DNA from: an uncultured Litoreibacter sp.
GTDB lineage: Bacteria > Pseudomonadota > Alphaproteobacteria > Rhodobacterales > Rhodobacteraceae
Reading direction: 5' to 3'
Length of the DNA stretch: 64,000 nucleotides
Assembly: GCA_947504205.1 (NCBI GenBank)
Contig: CANNGL010000002.1
Span: forward strand, 1 to 64,000
Shown: one piece after another, positions 18,838-25,875 of the stretch
How positions within the stretch are numbered: position 1 is the stretch's first letter
Layout: the number at the start of each line of letters is the position of its first letter
Notes under the pieces: model-generated
What the model saw: only the letters and a program-made list of their open reading frames with translations
Databases searched by the model: none
Told to the model about the DNA's origin: nothing
Translations under genes and position numbers: made by a program

Positions 18838-19794
18838 CTAGCCGCGATTTGGAACGACTTCGTAGCCTGGCTCTTCAGGTTCATCATCGACCATCTCTGC
18901 CGGGAAGCCCGGGGCGCGGATATCCAGACCTGTTGCATCTTCCAGACGTCTGATGATGTTTGGACTGAGTTCGCGCGGGCCATAACGTTCGATCCCGTCT
19001 TTGAAAATCTGGATCATCAGGGGGTTCATTTCCAAAGGCACCGCGGCGCGATCTGCAACCTCCTGAAACAGCCCGATATCCTTGAGCACAAGATCCATTG
19101 TGAATGAAATGTCGCGAGAGCCGTTCAGGATGACCTGACTTTCCGTCTCATGCACAAACGAGGTACCGGACGAAATCTTCATCGCTTCATAGGCGGTGTT
19201 AAGGTCCATTCCGGCAGCCTTGGCAACGGTCAGAGCTTCCGCGCATGTTATCAGGTTGGCTGTTGCCAGATAATTTGTAAGCACCTTCAGAACCGAGGCG
19301 GAACCAAGATCGCCCGTGTGCAGAACGCGCCGCCCCATAGTTGTCAGCAGCGGCAAGATGCGTTCGAAGGTGGCCCGGTTGCAGCCTGCAAATATCGAGA
19401 TATTCCCTGTGTCGGCTCTGTGACAGCCCCCCGAGACCGGGCAATCGACGGCTGCTGCGCCAGTCGCAAGCACCTTGCCGCCGAGACGCTTCACCTCGGC
19501 CTCATCGGTCGTAGACATTTCCATCCATATTTTTCCCGGCCCCAACGCCTCGAGCAAGCCATCAGCACCTTCCACAACCTCTGCGGAAATGGTCGGATGC
19601 GGCAGACAGGTGATGACGGCCTCGCAGGCCACCATCATCTCGCGCGGGCTGTTGGCAACCTTTGCCCCTTTCGCGACCGCTTCAGAGACAAGTGTCTCAT
19701 CGAGGTCGCGAACCATGACGTCATGACCATTGCGCAGCAGCGAGCCTGACAGCTTTCCGCCCACATTGCCCAATCCAATAAAGCCTACCCTCAT
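18838..19794 (-). CDS. NAD(P)-dependent oxidoreductase, 3-hydroxyisobutyrate dehydrogenase family
   Basis: A beta-hydroxyacid dehydrogenase of 318 residues. The N-terminal dinucleotide motif GFIGLGNVGGKLSGSL is at residues 4-19, the substrate-binding CPVSGG is at about residues 119-124, and the catalytic-lysine segment VLKVLTNYL follows at about residue 168. The C-terminal helical domain is complete. The physiological substrate (3-hydroxyisobutyrate, tartronate semialdehyde or a related acid) cannot be assigned from sequence; there are no neighbouring valine-degradation genes. Confidence 0.92.
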   Translation of the reverse strand: MRVGFIGLGNVGGKLSGSLLRNGHDVMVRDLDETLVSEAVAKGAKVANSPREMMVACEAVITCLPHPTISAEVVEGADGLLEALGPGKIWMEMSTTDEAEVKRLGGKVLATGAAAVDCPVSGGCHRADTGNISIFAGCNRATFERILPLLTTMGRRVLHTGDLGSASVLKVLTNYLATANLITCAEALTVAKAAGMDLNTAYEAMKISSGTSFVHETESQVILNGSRDISFTMDLVLKDIGLFQEVADRAAVPLEMNPLMIQIFKDGIERYGPRELSPNIIRRLEDATGLDIRAPGFPAEMVDDEPEEPGYEVVPNRG

Positions 19795-19900
19795 CGCCCA
19801 AACTCCCTGTAGCTTGGGCGCGACGCTAGGGCGCTGTTACGACCTGTCGCTTCTATTTGCGACTACATTGACGGGAAACCAACCAATCGATCATCTTGGT

Positions 19901-20110
19901 TCAGTCAGCGCTCCAGTGCGAGCGGCGCACATTGCCGTGCCAATCCTCGATCACCGGTACAACCGGCTGCGCGACCTGGCCGACCCCAGCGGTGTCAATG
20001 AGTGGCGACTGGGCGAGCAGCAGACCCAGAACCACACCCATAGAGGTAAAGACAATCGCGTTGAGCGCACGTTCAGACCAAGCGGTCTGATGTGTTGAAG
20101 CATATGTCAT
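19901..20110 (-). CDS. Small single-helix membrane protein
   Basis: 69 residues with one transmembrane helix (about residues 16-36, AIVFTSMGVVLGLLLA). GGAAAGG lies 8 nt before the ATG, supporting translation. It is divergent from pirin, and the shared 207-bp gap holds a perfect 11-bp inverted repeat. No family recognised. It may be co-regulated with pirin. Confidence 0.65.
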   Translation of the reverse strand: MTYASTHQTAWSERALNAIVFTSMGVVLGLLLAQSPLIDTAGVGQVAQPVVPVIEDWHGNVRRSHWSAD

Positions 20111-20191
20111 AACAAAAACCTTTCCGTCTAAGTGAAGTGTTGGTTTGAGAATAGCGGCGCCGAAATCATTCTAAAAACGAATTTATTTTTA

Positions 20192-20220
20192 ATTATACAT
20201 CAAATTTAATGATGTATAAT
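20192..20220. promoter_or_regulatory. Operator-like inverted repeat between pirin and small membrane gene
   Basis: Perfect 11-bp arms ATTATACATCA (20192-20202) and TGATGTATAAT (20210-20220), separated by 7 bp in an AT-rich stretch. Size and symmetry fit a dimeric winged-helix regulator (MarR/HxlR-like) site in a divergent promoter. No regulator gene is adjacent. Confidence 0.6.
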
Positions 20221-20317
20221 CTCGCGATATCCCGCATTGCCGCACAGGATCGGTTCGCAGGCCAAGTTTGTTTGGAAGGCCTAGACGCCCTAAATGTTCA
20301 GCAAAGGAGTAACTGCC

Positions 20318-21229
20318 ATGTCTATCAGACCTGTCAAAAAAACCAGCCATGCCATTCCCACTATGGAAGGCGCGGGCGTAAAACTACATCGCGCGTTTGG
20401 GTTCGAGGATCCAAGCATGCTCGATCCATTCCTGCTCTTTGACGACTTTCGGAACGAACATCCGGAGGACTACGCGGCGGGTTTCCCCTGGCATCCTCAC
20501 AGAGGGATAGAAACCATCACCTATGTTCTGAATGGAACCGTCGATCACGGCGACAGCCTTGGCAACGAAGGCACACTCGGCGCGGGCGATGTGCAGTGGA
20601 TGACTGCGGGCTCGGGAATTCTTCATCAGGAGATGCCGAAAGGAAACGAAAAAGGACAAATGCACGGATTCCAGCTTTGGGCCAACCTGCCGGGCTCGAT
20701 GAAAATGACCGCGCCGCGCTATCAGGATGTCGAAGGCAAGGACATTCCCGAAGTGATCGATGACGACGGCACACGGGTGAAGGTCATCGTTGGCAGCTTC
20801 TGGGGCAAGACTGGTCCCGTCGATGGGATTGCTGCGGACCCGCAATACCTTGATATTTTCGTCCCCGCAGGCGTTCAAAAATCGTTCAAAGTCGACACCT
20901 ACCGCCATGCATTCGCCTATGTCTTTGACGGCTCAGGAACATTTCGCGATGCTTCCACGCCCACGGGCGTCCTACTCGAAAAAGAGGTGATGGGTGAGGA
21001 AGTCAACATACGTGACCTGTCCGGCGACAGGACGCTAGTCCAGTTCGACACCGGGGATGAGGTCACGGTCCAGGCAGGCGAAAACGGAATATGCTTTCTG
21101 CTGATCTCCGGTGCGCCACTGGAAGAGCCTGTGGCCTGGCACGGTCCGATCGTGATGAACACGCAAGACGAACTGATGCAGGCCTTCAAGGAGCTACGCA
21201 ACGGCACATTCATCCGCCCTGCGCATTAG
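20318..21229 (+). CDS. Pirin family protein
   Basis: A bicupin of 303 residues. The N-terminal cupin carries the pirin signature FPWHPHRGIETITYVLNGTV with metal-ligand histidines, and HQEMP a little later; a C-terminal pirin domain follows. The start at 20318 is preceded by AAAGGAG. Bacterial pirins include quercetinases and redox-responsive proteins; the role here is not determined. It is transcribed away from a strong operator-like palindrome, so it may be inducible. Confidence 0.93.
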   Translation: MSIRPVKKTSHAIPTMEGAGVKLHRAFGFEDPSMLDPFLLFDDFRNEHPEDYAAGFPWHPHRGIETITYVLNGTVDHGDSLGNEGTLGAGDVQWMTAGSGILHQEMPKGNEKGQMHGFQLWANLPGSMKMTAPRYQDVEGKDIPEVIDDDGTRVKVIVGSFWGKTGPVDGIAADPQYLDIFVPAGVQKSFKVDTYRHAFAYVFDGSGTFRDASTPTGVLLEKEVMGEEVNIRDLSGDRTLVQFDTGDEVTVQAGENGICFLLISGAPLEEPVAWHGPIVMNTQDELMQAFKELRNGTFIRPAH

Positions 21230-21249
21230 AAACCAGCAGTGGTGCGGCT

Positions 21250-21621
21250 TTACAGATAGCCGCGCCACCGCATCAAACCCACAAAGACGCCTGCGACTAT
21301 CAGAAATTGCAGTGCGATAAGCGCCAGTAGATTGATACGCTTGCGGGCGCGCTCGCTTGCAGCGTCAATCTCCTTCAACTCTCTTGCAGCAATCTCATAG
21401 GCCTTTGAGACATGCTCGGCGTCCAGCCGCATCAGCAACTTTGGATCCCGCGCCATAGTCTGGGCTTCAATCAAAACCTTGATCGGCTCGCGCGCCCGAC
21501 GGGGCACCAGACGCCCTGCCCTGCGAAATCTGGCCTCCAGCGTGCGACCGCGCACATTGAGCTTCTCGCCGAGCAGCGCGTGAATGCTGTCCGTCAACTG
21601 CTCGATCTTGGTGTTGTCCAT
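21250..21621 (-). CDS. Hypothetical C-terminally anchored protein
   Basis: 123 residues, highly charged and helical, with an Arg-rich middle (RRAGRLVPRRARE) and one C-terminal transmembrane helix (about residues 98-118), so probably a tail-anchored inner-membrane protein. Its start lies 90 bp from the divergent esterase start. No family recognised; the composition is protein-like and the frame is open without strain. Confidence 0.7.
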   Translation of the reverse strand: MDNTKIEQLTDSIHALLGEKLNVRGRTLEARFRRAGRLVPRRAREPIKVLIEAQTMARDPKLLMRLDAEHVSKAYEIAARELKEIDAASERARKRINLLALIALQFLIVAGVFVGLMRWRGYL

Positions 21622-21710
21622 GGATGTGCGTTCCCGCCGTTGGTTGGAGGGCTTCTAGCGGGAAGACAGACCTCTTTCCAGTGCCGCGACCACCTGCTAC
21701 GCGTATTCCA

Positions 21711-22463
21711 ATGTTGAATGTCATTCGCCATGAAGGCCCCTCCGGTGCGCGCCCACTTGTAATCGCGCATGGATTGTTCGGATCGGGGCGCAACTGGGGG
21801 GTCATTGCCAAGCGCCTGTCTGACGAGCGCGAGGTCGTGGCCGTCGACATGCGCAATCATGGCGAGAGTTTTCGCGCCTCCACACAAAGCTATTCAGACA
21901 TGGCTGCTGATCTGGCCGAGGTCATCGACAACACCGGAGGAGCTGCAGATGTTCTGGGCCATTCCATGGGCGGCAAAGCTGCAATGGTTTTGGCCATCAC
22001 CCGACCAGAAATTGTTAACCGTTTGATTGTGGCGGACATCGCGCCGGTCACTTACGAGCATACGCAGATGGGGCCAATCGAAGCGATGCGCGGCGTTGAT
22101 CTTTCACGCGTGGAGCGCCGCTCGGATGCCACCGCCCAACTTTCGCATCTCGACGCGATGTTGCAGAGCTTTCTGACGCAATCGCTGGACGTACCTAACA
22201 AGCGCTGGCGGTTGAATCTCGATACTCTGGCCGCCGAAATGGATAAGATAATCGGCTTTCCGGAAATAGAAGGCCACTTCGATGGCCCTGCGCTTTTCCT
22301 GTCAGGTGGAACATCTGACTATGTGCAAGCAGAGCATCGCCCGAAGATCAAAGAGCTGTTCCCGAACGCCAAATTTGCGAAAATCCCCAATGCCGCACAT
22401 TGGTTACATGCCGACAAGCCGCGTGAATTCGAAGCCGCCGCACGGATATTTCTCAATAGTTAA
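21711..22463 (+). CDS. Alpha/beta hydrolase (YbfF-like esterase)
   Basis: 250 residues from MLNVIRHEG. A typical alpha/beta hydrolase with oxyanion region HGLFGSGRNW, strand VVAVDMRNHG, nucleophile elbow GHSMGG, a late acid, and the catalytic His in NAAHWLHAD. The DMRNHG and HGLFG segments are those of YbfF/ABHD11-type acyl-ester hydrolases. An upstream in-frame start would add 29 poorly conserved residues, so 21711 is preferred. It overlaps the end of the convergent lysozyme-like gene by 4 bp. Confidence 0.92.
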   Translation: MLNVIRHEGPSGARPLVIAHGLFGSGRNWGVIAKRLSDEREVVAVDMRNHGESFRASTQSYSDMAADLAEVIDNTGGAADVLGHSMGGKAAMVLAITRPEIVNRLIVADIAPVTYEHTQMGPIEAMRGVDLSRVERRSDATAQLSHLDAMLQSFLTQSLDVPNKRWRLNLDTLAAEMDKIIGFPEIEGHFDGPALFLSGGTSDYVQAEHRPKIKELFPNAKFAKIPNAAHWLHADKPREFEAAARIFLNS

Positions 22464-23143
22464 GCGCCAAAGAACTCCGCCATCTTCGCCTTGTAGAATG
22501 GATAGGTGATCGTCGCGCGATTGCCCGCATAGCCGTCATAATAGCTTTTCCCGGAAGAAGTGGGCAGACCGGCCCAGACCTTCGCCAGATTGTTCATGAA
22601 GCGCTTTCGGCTCATCCGCCCCTTCTGAAACCTCTGCAAGCCTGCATCGTTCAGCAATATATCTGCAAAAGCATCCTGCACAGCGGGCGAGAAGCGCGTG
22701 CTTGTTGCAAACTTCGCACGCTGAATAAGCACATCGAGCGTAGAAGGGATGATCTGGTAGCGCCCAATCGCATGAGGCTGTCCCGGCGTTTTTCTGATCC
22801 AAGTCCTGATCTCCGCCAGCGTCATCTGGGTCGGCGGCTTCGGTGGTCGCACACGGGCACCCACATGCACGGCATTATATCCTTTCGGACCGGCTTCCGC
22901 CAAAGCGATCAGGGATTTGAGACGACCAACGGGAGTGTCCCCCTGCAGCGTCTTGAACTCATAGGACTGAATTGCCCCACGACCGGCGCGCGCGCGTTCA
23001 ATGGGATCACCCGTGACCCAATCCTTGACGCCGAAGCTTTTCCACTTGGCGCGATCCTGCAAGGAATTGCCCAGCTCATAGCGAGCGGAATTTGCCAATA
23101 CGGGCGTTGATGTAAGAAGGAGAAGAGCAAGAACGCGGATCAT
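22460..23143 (-). CDS. Secreted lysozyme-like (lambda-endolysin-fold) protein
   Basis: 227 residues with a signal peptide (MIRVLALLLLTSTPVLA). The mature part has a Glu in ALAEAGPKGYNAV, then IGRYQIIPSTLD, then a C-terminal WAGLP-x-YYDGYAGN segment. That order resembles the lambda R endolysin and transglycosylase fold (catalytic Glu, GRYQ, WASLP). I infer a periplasmic peptidoglycan-cleaving enzyme; similarity is by motif order only. The start at 23143 is chosen because the signal peptide begins there. No phage genes surround it. Confidence 0.6.
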   Translation of the reverse strand: MIRVLALLLLTSTPVLANSARYELGNSLQDRAKWKSFGVKDWVTGDPIERARAGRGAIQSYEFKTLQGDTPVGRLKSLIALAEAGPKGYNAVHVGARVRPPKPPTQMTLAEIRTWIRKTPGQPHAIGRYQIIPSTLDVLIQRAKFATSTRFSPAVQDAFADILLNDAGLQRFQKGRMSRKRFMNNLAKVWAGLPTSSGKSYYDGYAGNRATITYPFYKAKMAEFFGA

Positions 23144-23439
23144 AGGTCTATTGTGCCAAAATCCGCGCTCGCCGACAAACGTAACCAAAAACTGGTTTTA
23201 AACGATAAGAACGAGGCAACTAATACAAATTATACAAGCACTTAACATGGTTGTTGATCGTAGCATGGTCATAACCCCCAGGTTGATGTTGCGATCTGGC
23301 ACGGGGTATAACGGGCTTCCGTCAACCCACATAGGGGGAAGAGAGCGGATTTTTGCTCATTTTTCGATGAATTGACCAAAACTGTTGCTGGGGTATATCT
23401 GGTAATATCCAATCCGCAGCAAGACGGGAGCACAGGCAA

Positions 23440-23565
23440 ATGAGACGAATTTTTCTAACAATTACAGTAATATCTGGTATTTTGGGCCTCAGCGCTTGTG
23501 AGACAGTAAAAGGCGTTGGCCGCGATATCACGCGTGGCGCCGAGGCTGTAGATCGCTCTTTCTGA
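23440..23565 (+). CDS. Entericidin-like small lipoprotein (copy 1)
   Basis: 41 residues: a basic start, a hydrophobic signal and lipobox LSAC (Cys20), then ETVKGVGRDITRGAEAV. The motif C-x-T-V-x-G-x-GRDI is that of entericidin A/B-type outer-membrane lipoproteins. It is too short for normal gene finders. A second copy of the same length lies at 24250. Translation initiation (CACAGGCAA before ATG) is weak to moderate. Confidence 0.75.
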   Translation: MRRIFLTITVISGILGLSACETVKGVGRDITRGAEAVDRSF

Positions 23566-23650
23566 CGCTACGTCACCGACGCAAAATCGCAACACAGGCT
23601 CGAGCCGCAGTGGCGAAATCGTGTTGTTTTTAAGGCATCCCGGAGACAAA

Positions 23651-23714
23651 GAAAAAGGCGTCAGGGGCTTGGACCGAAATCCATGCCGTGCCTTGCGGCA
23701 CATCCTGACGCCTT
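23651..23714 (-). terminator. Strong minus-strand intrinsic terminator
   Basis: A perfect 11-bp stem (23704-23714 with 23655-23665), enclosing a smaller GTGCC-GCAA-GGCAC hairpin, is followed on the minus strand by TTTTTCTTTG. No minus-strand protein gene ends here, which implies an upstream non-coding transcript. Confidence 0.8.
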
Positions 23715-24010
23715 CTCTTGAACCGATCATCCCCCCAGAGGGCGATTGCTGGCCCAGCTTGCTTGGAGAGTTACCTCTCTTTGCCGAGACACCCTGTCCG
23801 AAGACCTGAACATCCCCCGCATTGTCCTGATGCGCTGCCCTTTTGCTACGATCCTTTCAGATCCATGCACTTGGCATGCGCCCCTGTTGCCTTTGCGATC
23901 CGGACCTGACCCCGAAGGGCCTATCCCGTTCCGCTTGTGCCTCAAGGGGCCTTTGCGTCCACTGCTTTGTTCAAAGAACTCCGAAGCGGTGATAAGAAGG
24001 TGCGCCCTAA
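23651..24010 (-). ncRNA. Candidate structured non-coding RNA of unknown class
   Basis: The 684-bp gap between the two entericidin-like genes contains, on the minus strand, a chain of short hairpins closed by stable tetraloops: GUAA at 23766-23779, UUCG at 23796-23805 and 23908-23921, and GCAA at 23688-23701, plus CATGC-N5-GCATG and CTTTG-AA-CAAAG stems. It ends at the strong terminator 23651-23714. I looked for RNase P, tmRNA, SRP and 6S signatures and found none convincing. The 5' end is a guess. Confidence 0.5.
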
Positions 24011-24249
24011 CTGCTGGTCTTGCAACAGAAATCTGGCGTATTTCCGCAATTTCTTGGGGATAGAATACTGATTTTATTGGGGAAATCCCTGTGGATAGAT
24101 TGGGGATCGCTCCGAATTCCCCAGCAGATGGCGCAGGTTGCAGAAGGAAGAACACACCTCGACCTGCCGCGCGCCGACCGCGCCGGGAACCCAAAGACAG
24201 GTCACCGCGTTACCTCCCAGTAGCTCAATTTGCCCAAAGGAGTATCCCA

Positions 24250-24375
24250 ATGGCACGTATTCTCGTCATCCTGTCCCTCTTCGCTCTGGCCGCCTGCGAA
24301 ACCGTTGAAGGTGCAGGCCGCGATATTCAAAGCGCGGGCGAAGCGATCGAGAAAGAGGCTGAAGAGGCGTCCTGA
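24250..24375 (+). CDS. Entericidin-like small lipoprotein (copy 2)
   Basis: 41 residues: signal MARILVILSLFALAAC with lipobox LAAC, then ETVEGAGRDIQSAGEAIEKEAEEAS, clearly paralogous to the 41-residue protein at 23440 (shared ACETV-x-G-x-GRDI). AAAGGAG lies 7 nt before the ATG, so translation is well supported. The entericidin family includes a toxin/antidote lipoprotein pair in enterics; whether these two form such a pair is unknown. Confidence 0.88.
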   Translation: MARILVILSLFALAACETVEGAGRDIQSAGEAIEKEAEEAS

Positions 24376-24414
24376 CGCCCCGGCCTCGCGCGGCACGATA
24401 CGTCTGCGCGAGGC

Positions 24415-24606
24415 TTAACCCTGCCGCGCGATCCGTCTGGCGATATACCACGACAGTGGCGCGGCCGCCAAAAATCCGGCCCCCGCGCTGACGAGGATCG
24501 CTGTGACGGACGTGTAGCCCATCGTCAGCGCCGCGATAACGCCGACCCCGGCCAAGGTCGAGCCGACGAAGATATGCAGGATCAATGTGAGTGTTGTGGT
24601 TGGCAT
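24415..24606 (-). CDS. Small two-helix membrane protein
   Basis: 63 residues from MPTTTLTLILH, almost entirely two transmembrane helices (about 4-26 and 33-53), ending in a basic ARRIARQG tail. Similar tiny Rhodobacteraceae proteins are sometimes mislabelled CTP synthetase in databases; nothing here supports that function. The start at 24606 is chosen over a longer frame because GCGGAGGGCGCAC precedes it. Confidence 0.7.
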   Translation of the reverse strand: MPTTTLTLILHIFVGSTLAGVGVIAALTMGYTSVTAILVSAGAGFLAAAPLSWYIARRIARQG

Positions 24607-24709
24607 GAGTGCGCCCTCCGCTAGGGGTTCGCGCGAAGGGTAGCGCGGCACCAGCCATCATGCGTTGACTTGGGTCAAATCCTCGAAAATTTGCAGAGCC
24701 AGAGACGCC

Positions 24710-25153
24710 TCAATCGCCCTCAATCATCGCGACCCGCGTCGCGTGGCGTCCGCCTTCGAATTCCGCCGTCAGAAACGCCTCGACAATCTCCAGCGCCAGC
24801 CGTTCGCCGATGACACGCGCCCCGAGGGCGAGCATATTGGCATCGTTATGCTGCCGGATCATCTTGGCAGAGAAGATATCCGAGCAGACCCCGCAGCGAA
24901 TGCCCGCGACCTTGTTGGCCGCCATCATGATCCCCTGCCCTGTGCCGCACAGCACGATGCCAAGCGCACACTCGCCCGAGGCGACCTTCCCGGCCGCCGC
25001 CTGCCCGTGCTTCGGGTAATGGGTGCTCTCCGGGGTGGTGGGGCCAATATCGATGACCTCCCACCCCAGCGTTTCGGCGTGCTTGCCCACCGCCAGCCGC
25101 AGGTCAATCGCCGCATGATCGCTGGAGAGAACAAGGCGTTTCGAGGCGGTCAT
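24710..25153 (-). CDS. rpiB: Ribose 5-phosphate isomerase B
   Basis: Interconverts ribose 5-phosphate and ribulose 5-phosphate. 147 residues with the RpiB/LacAB hallmarks: SSDHAAIDLR near the N-terminus, DIGPTTPESTHYP, and the phosphate/active-site loop GIVLCGTGQGIMMAANKVAGIRCG with the catalytic Cys. The conserved HNDANMLALGARVIG block follows. The gene is complete. The adjacent transposase patch begins just upstream of its start. Confidence 0.97.
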   Translation of the reverse strand: MTASKRLVLSSDHAAIDLRLAVGKHAETLGWEVIDIGPTTPESTHYPKHGQAAAGKVASGECALGIVLCGTGQGIMMAANKVAGIRCGVCSDIFSAKMIRQHNDANMLALGARVIGERLALEIVEAFLTAEFEGGRHATRVAMIEGD

Positions 25154-25224
25154 GAGGCTGGTCCTTCGCGGGGTTTTCAGTGGGCCGCGTTGGAGCAGGT
25201 GGCGGGTGGTTTGTCAAATGTGGG

Positions 25225-25273
25225 GTCGCCGGGCTGCCCGGAAACTCTCCAGTGGAGAGTTTCGCCCGGCGAC
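25225..25273. repeat. Long near-perfect palindrome upstream of the transposase
   Basis: Two nested perfect 10-bp stems: outer GTCGCCGGGC (25225-25234) with GCCCGGCGAC (25264-25273), inner GAAACTCTCC (25241-25250) with GGAGAGTTTC (25254-25263), and a 3-nt loop. The outer left arm is followed by an unpaired TGCCCG. It resembles the subterminal hairpins of IS200/IS605-type elements or an mRNA leader structure. Confidence 0.7.
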
Positions 25274-25322
25274 GGGCGGAGCCCAGAGGGTTTGTTAACC
25301 ATCCACGTGGCATGTGGATGTC

Positions 25323-25841
25323 ATGCCGAATTACCGCCGCCCGAAGGTCACCGGAGCCTGCGTTTTCTTCACGGTCAATCTGGCCGAGCGAAGATCGTGG
25401 CTGTTGGTGCGGGAGATCGACCGGCTGCGGGAGGCCATCCGCATGACCCGCGCCGAGCGTCCATTTCATATCGATGCGTGGGTTGTCTTGCCGGATCACA
25501 TGCACTGCGTGTGGTCATTGCCCGCCGGGGATCGGGATTATGGAACGCGGTGGCGTTTGATCAAATCGCGGTTTTCGCGTGGTCTGCCCAAGAGCCGCCT
25601 CCGTGCCAGTCACATCGCCCGCAACGAGCGCGGGGTTTGGCAAAGACGGTTTTGGGAGCATCACATCCGCGACGAGGGCGATTACCGTGCGCATGTGGAA
25701 TATTGTTGGTTCAATCCCGTGAAGCATGGGTTTGTCGAGGACCCATTGGATTGGGAGTTTTCATCCGCGCATCGCGATGAGCGGTTCAGTAGGGTGCGTG
25801 ATTTCACGCACCGATTGGCCGGTGTTGGTGTGGGTGATTGA
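25323..25841 (+). CDS. REP-associated tyrosine transposase (RAYT, Y1_Tnp)
   Basis: 172 residues of the transposase_17/RAYT family, single-strand HUH endonucleases that act on REP hairpins. The HUH motif is in LPDHMHCVW. The C-terminal EYCWFNPVKHGFV and DWEFSS segments match the RAYT signature with the candidate catalytic Tyr. ATG at 25323 is chosen; an in-frame GTG three codons upstream is possible. Flanked by an upstream palindrome and mirrored REP hairpins, the first of which lies inside its last codons. There are no classical IS ends, so this is probably a domesticated single-copy gene. Confidence 0.93.
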   Translation: MPNYRRPKVTGACVFFTVNLAERRSWLLVREIDRLREAIRMTRAERPFHIDAWVVLPDHMHCVWSLPAGDRDYGTRWRLIKSRFSRGLPKSRLRASHIARNERGVWQRRFWEHHIRDEGDYRAHVEYCWFNPVKHGFVEDPLDWEFSSAHRDERFSRVRDFTHRLAGVGVGD

Positions 25842-25875
25842 TGTTGGTATTGGTGCGTGCAAGCACGCACCCTAC
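25789..25875. repeat. Mirrored REP pair (BIME-like) at the RAYT 3' end
   Basis: REP 1: GTA, then a perfect 8-bp stem GGTGCGTG/CACGCACC with an ATTT loop (25793-25812, head at 25789). REP 2: the same stem with a CAAG loop (25852-25871) followed by CTAC (25872-25875). The two heads (GTAG...CTAC) face outward, 39 bp apart, as in BIMEs. REP 1 is within the transposase coding sequence; REP 2 ends at the stop codon of the opposite-strand gene. Confidence 0.85.

Noticed and set aside
23745-23765. RNase P-like GCGATTGCTGGCC (plus strand)
   Set aside because: It resembles a short stretch of E. coli M1 RNA, but the universal GAGGAAAGTCC and ACAGAA elements are absent and the better-supported transcript is on the other strand.
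23897-23911. SRP RNA-like GGTCAGGTCCGGATC (minus strand)
   Set aside because: It matches the start of the 4.5S helix 8 motif, but the following GGAAGGAAGCAGCC core is missing, so it is not called as ffs.
24089-24098. Second DnaA-box-like 9-mer TGTGGATAG near the second entericidin gene
   Set aside because: It has a mismatch to the consensus and stands alone; no origin-like features nearby.
23727-24194. 155-residue minus frame and 105-residue plus frame in the entericidin gap
   Set aside because: Both are open through a hairpin-rich region, lack good ribosome binding sites and look like readings of a structured RNA gene rather than proteins.
24665-25780. Plus-strand 371-residue frame across rpiB and the transposase
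   Set aside because: It is antisense to rpiB and out of frame with the RAYT gene; its length is explained by high GC content.
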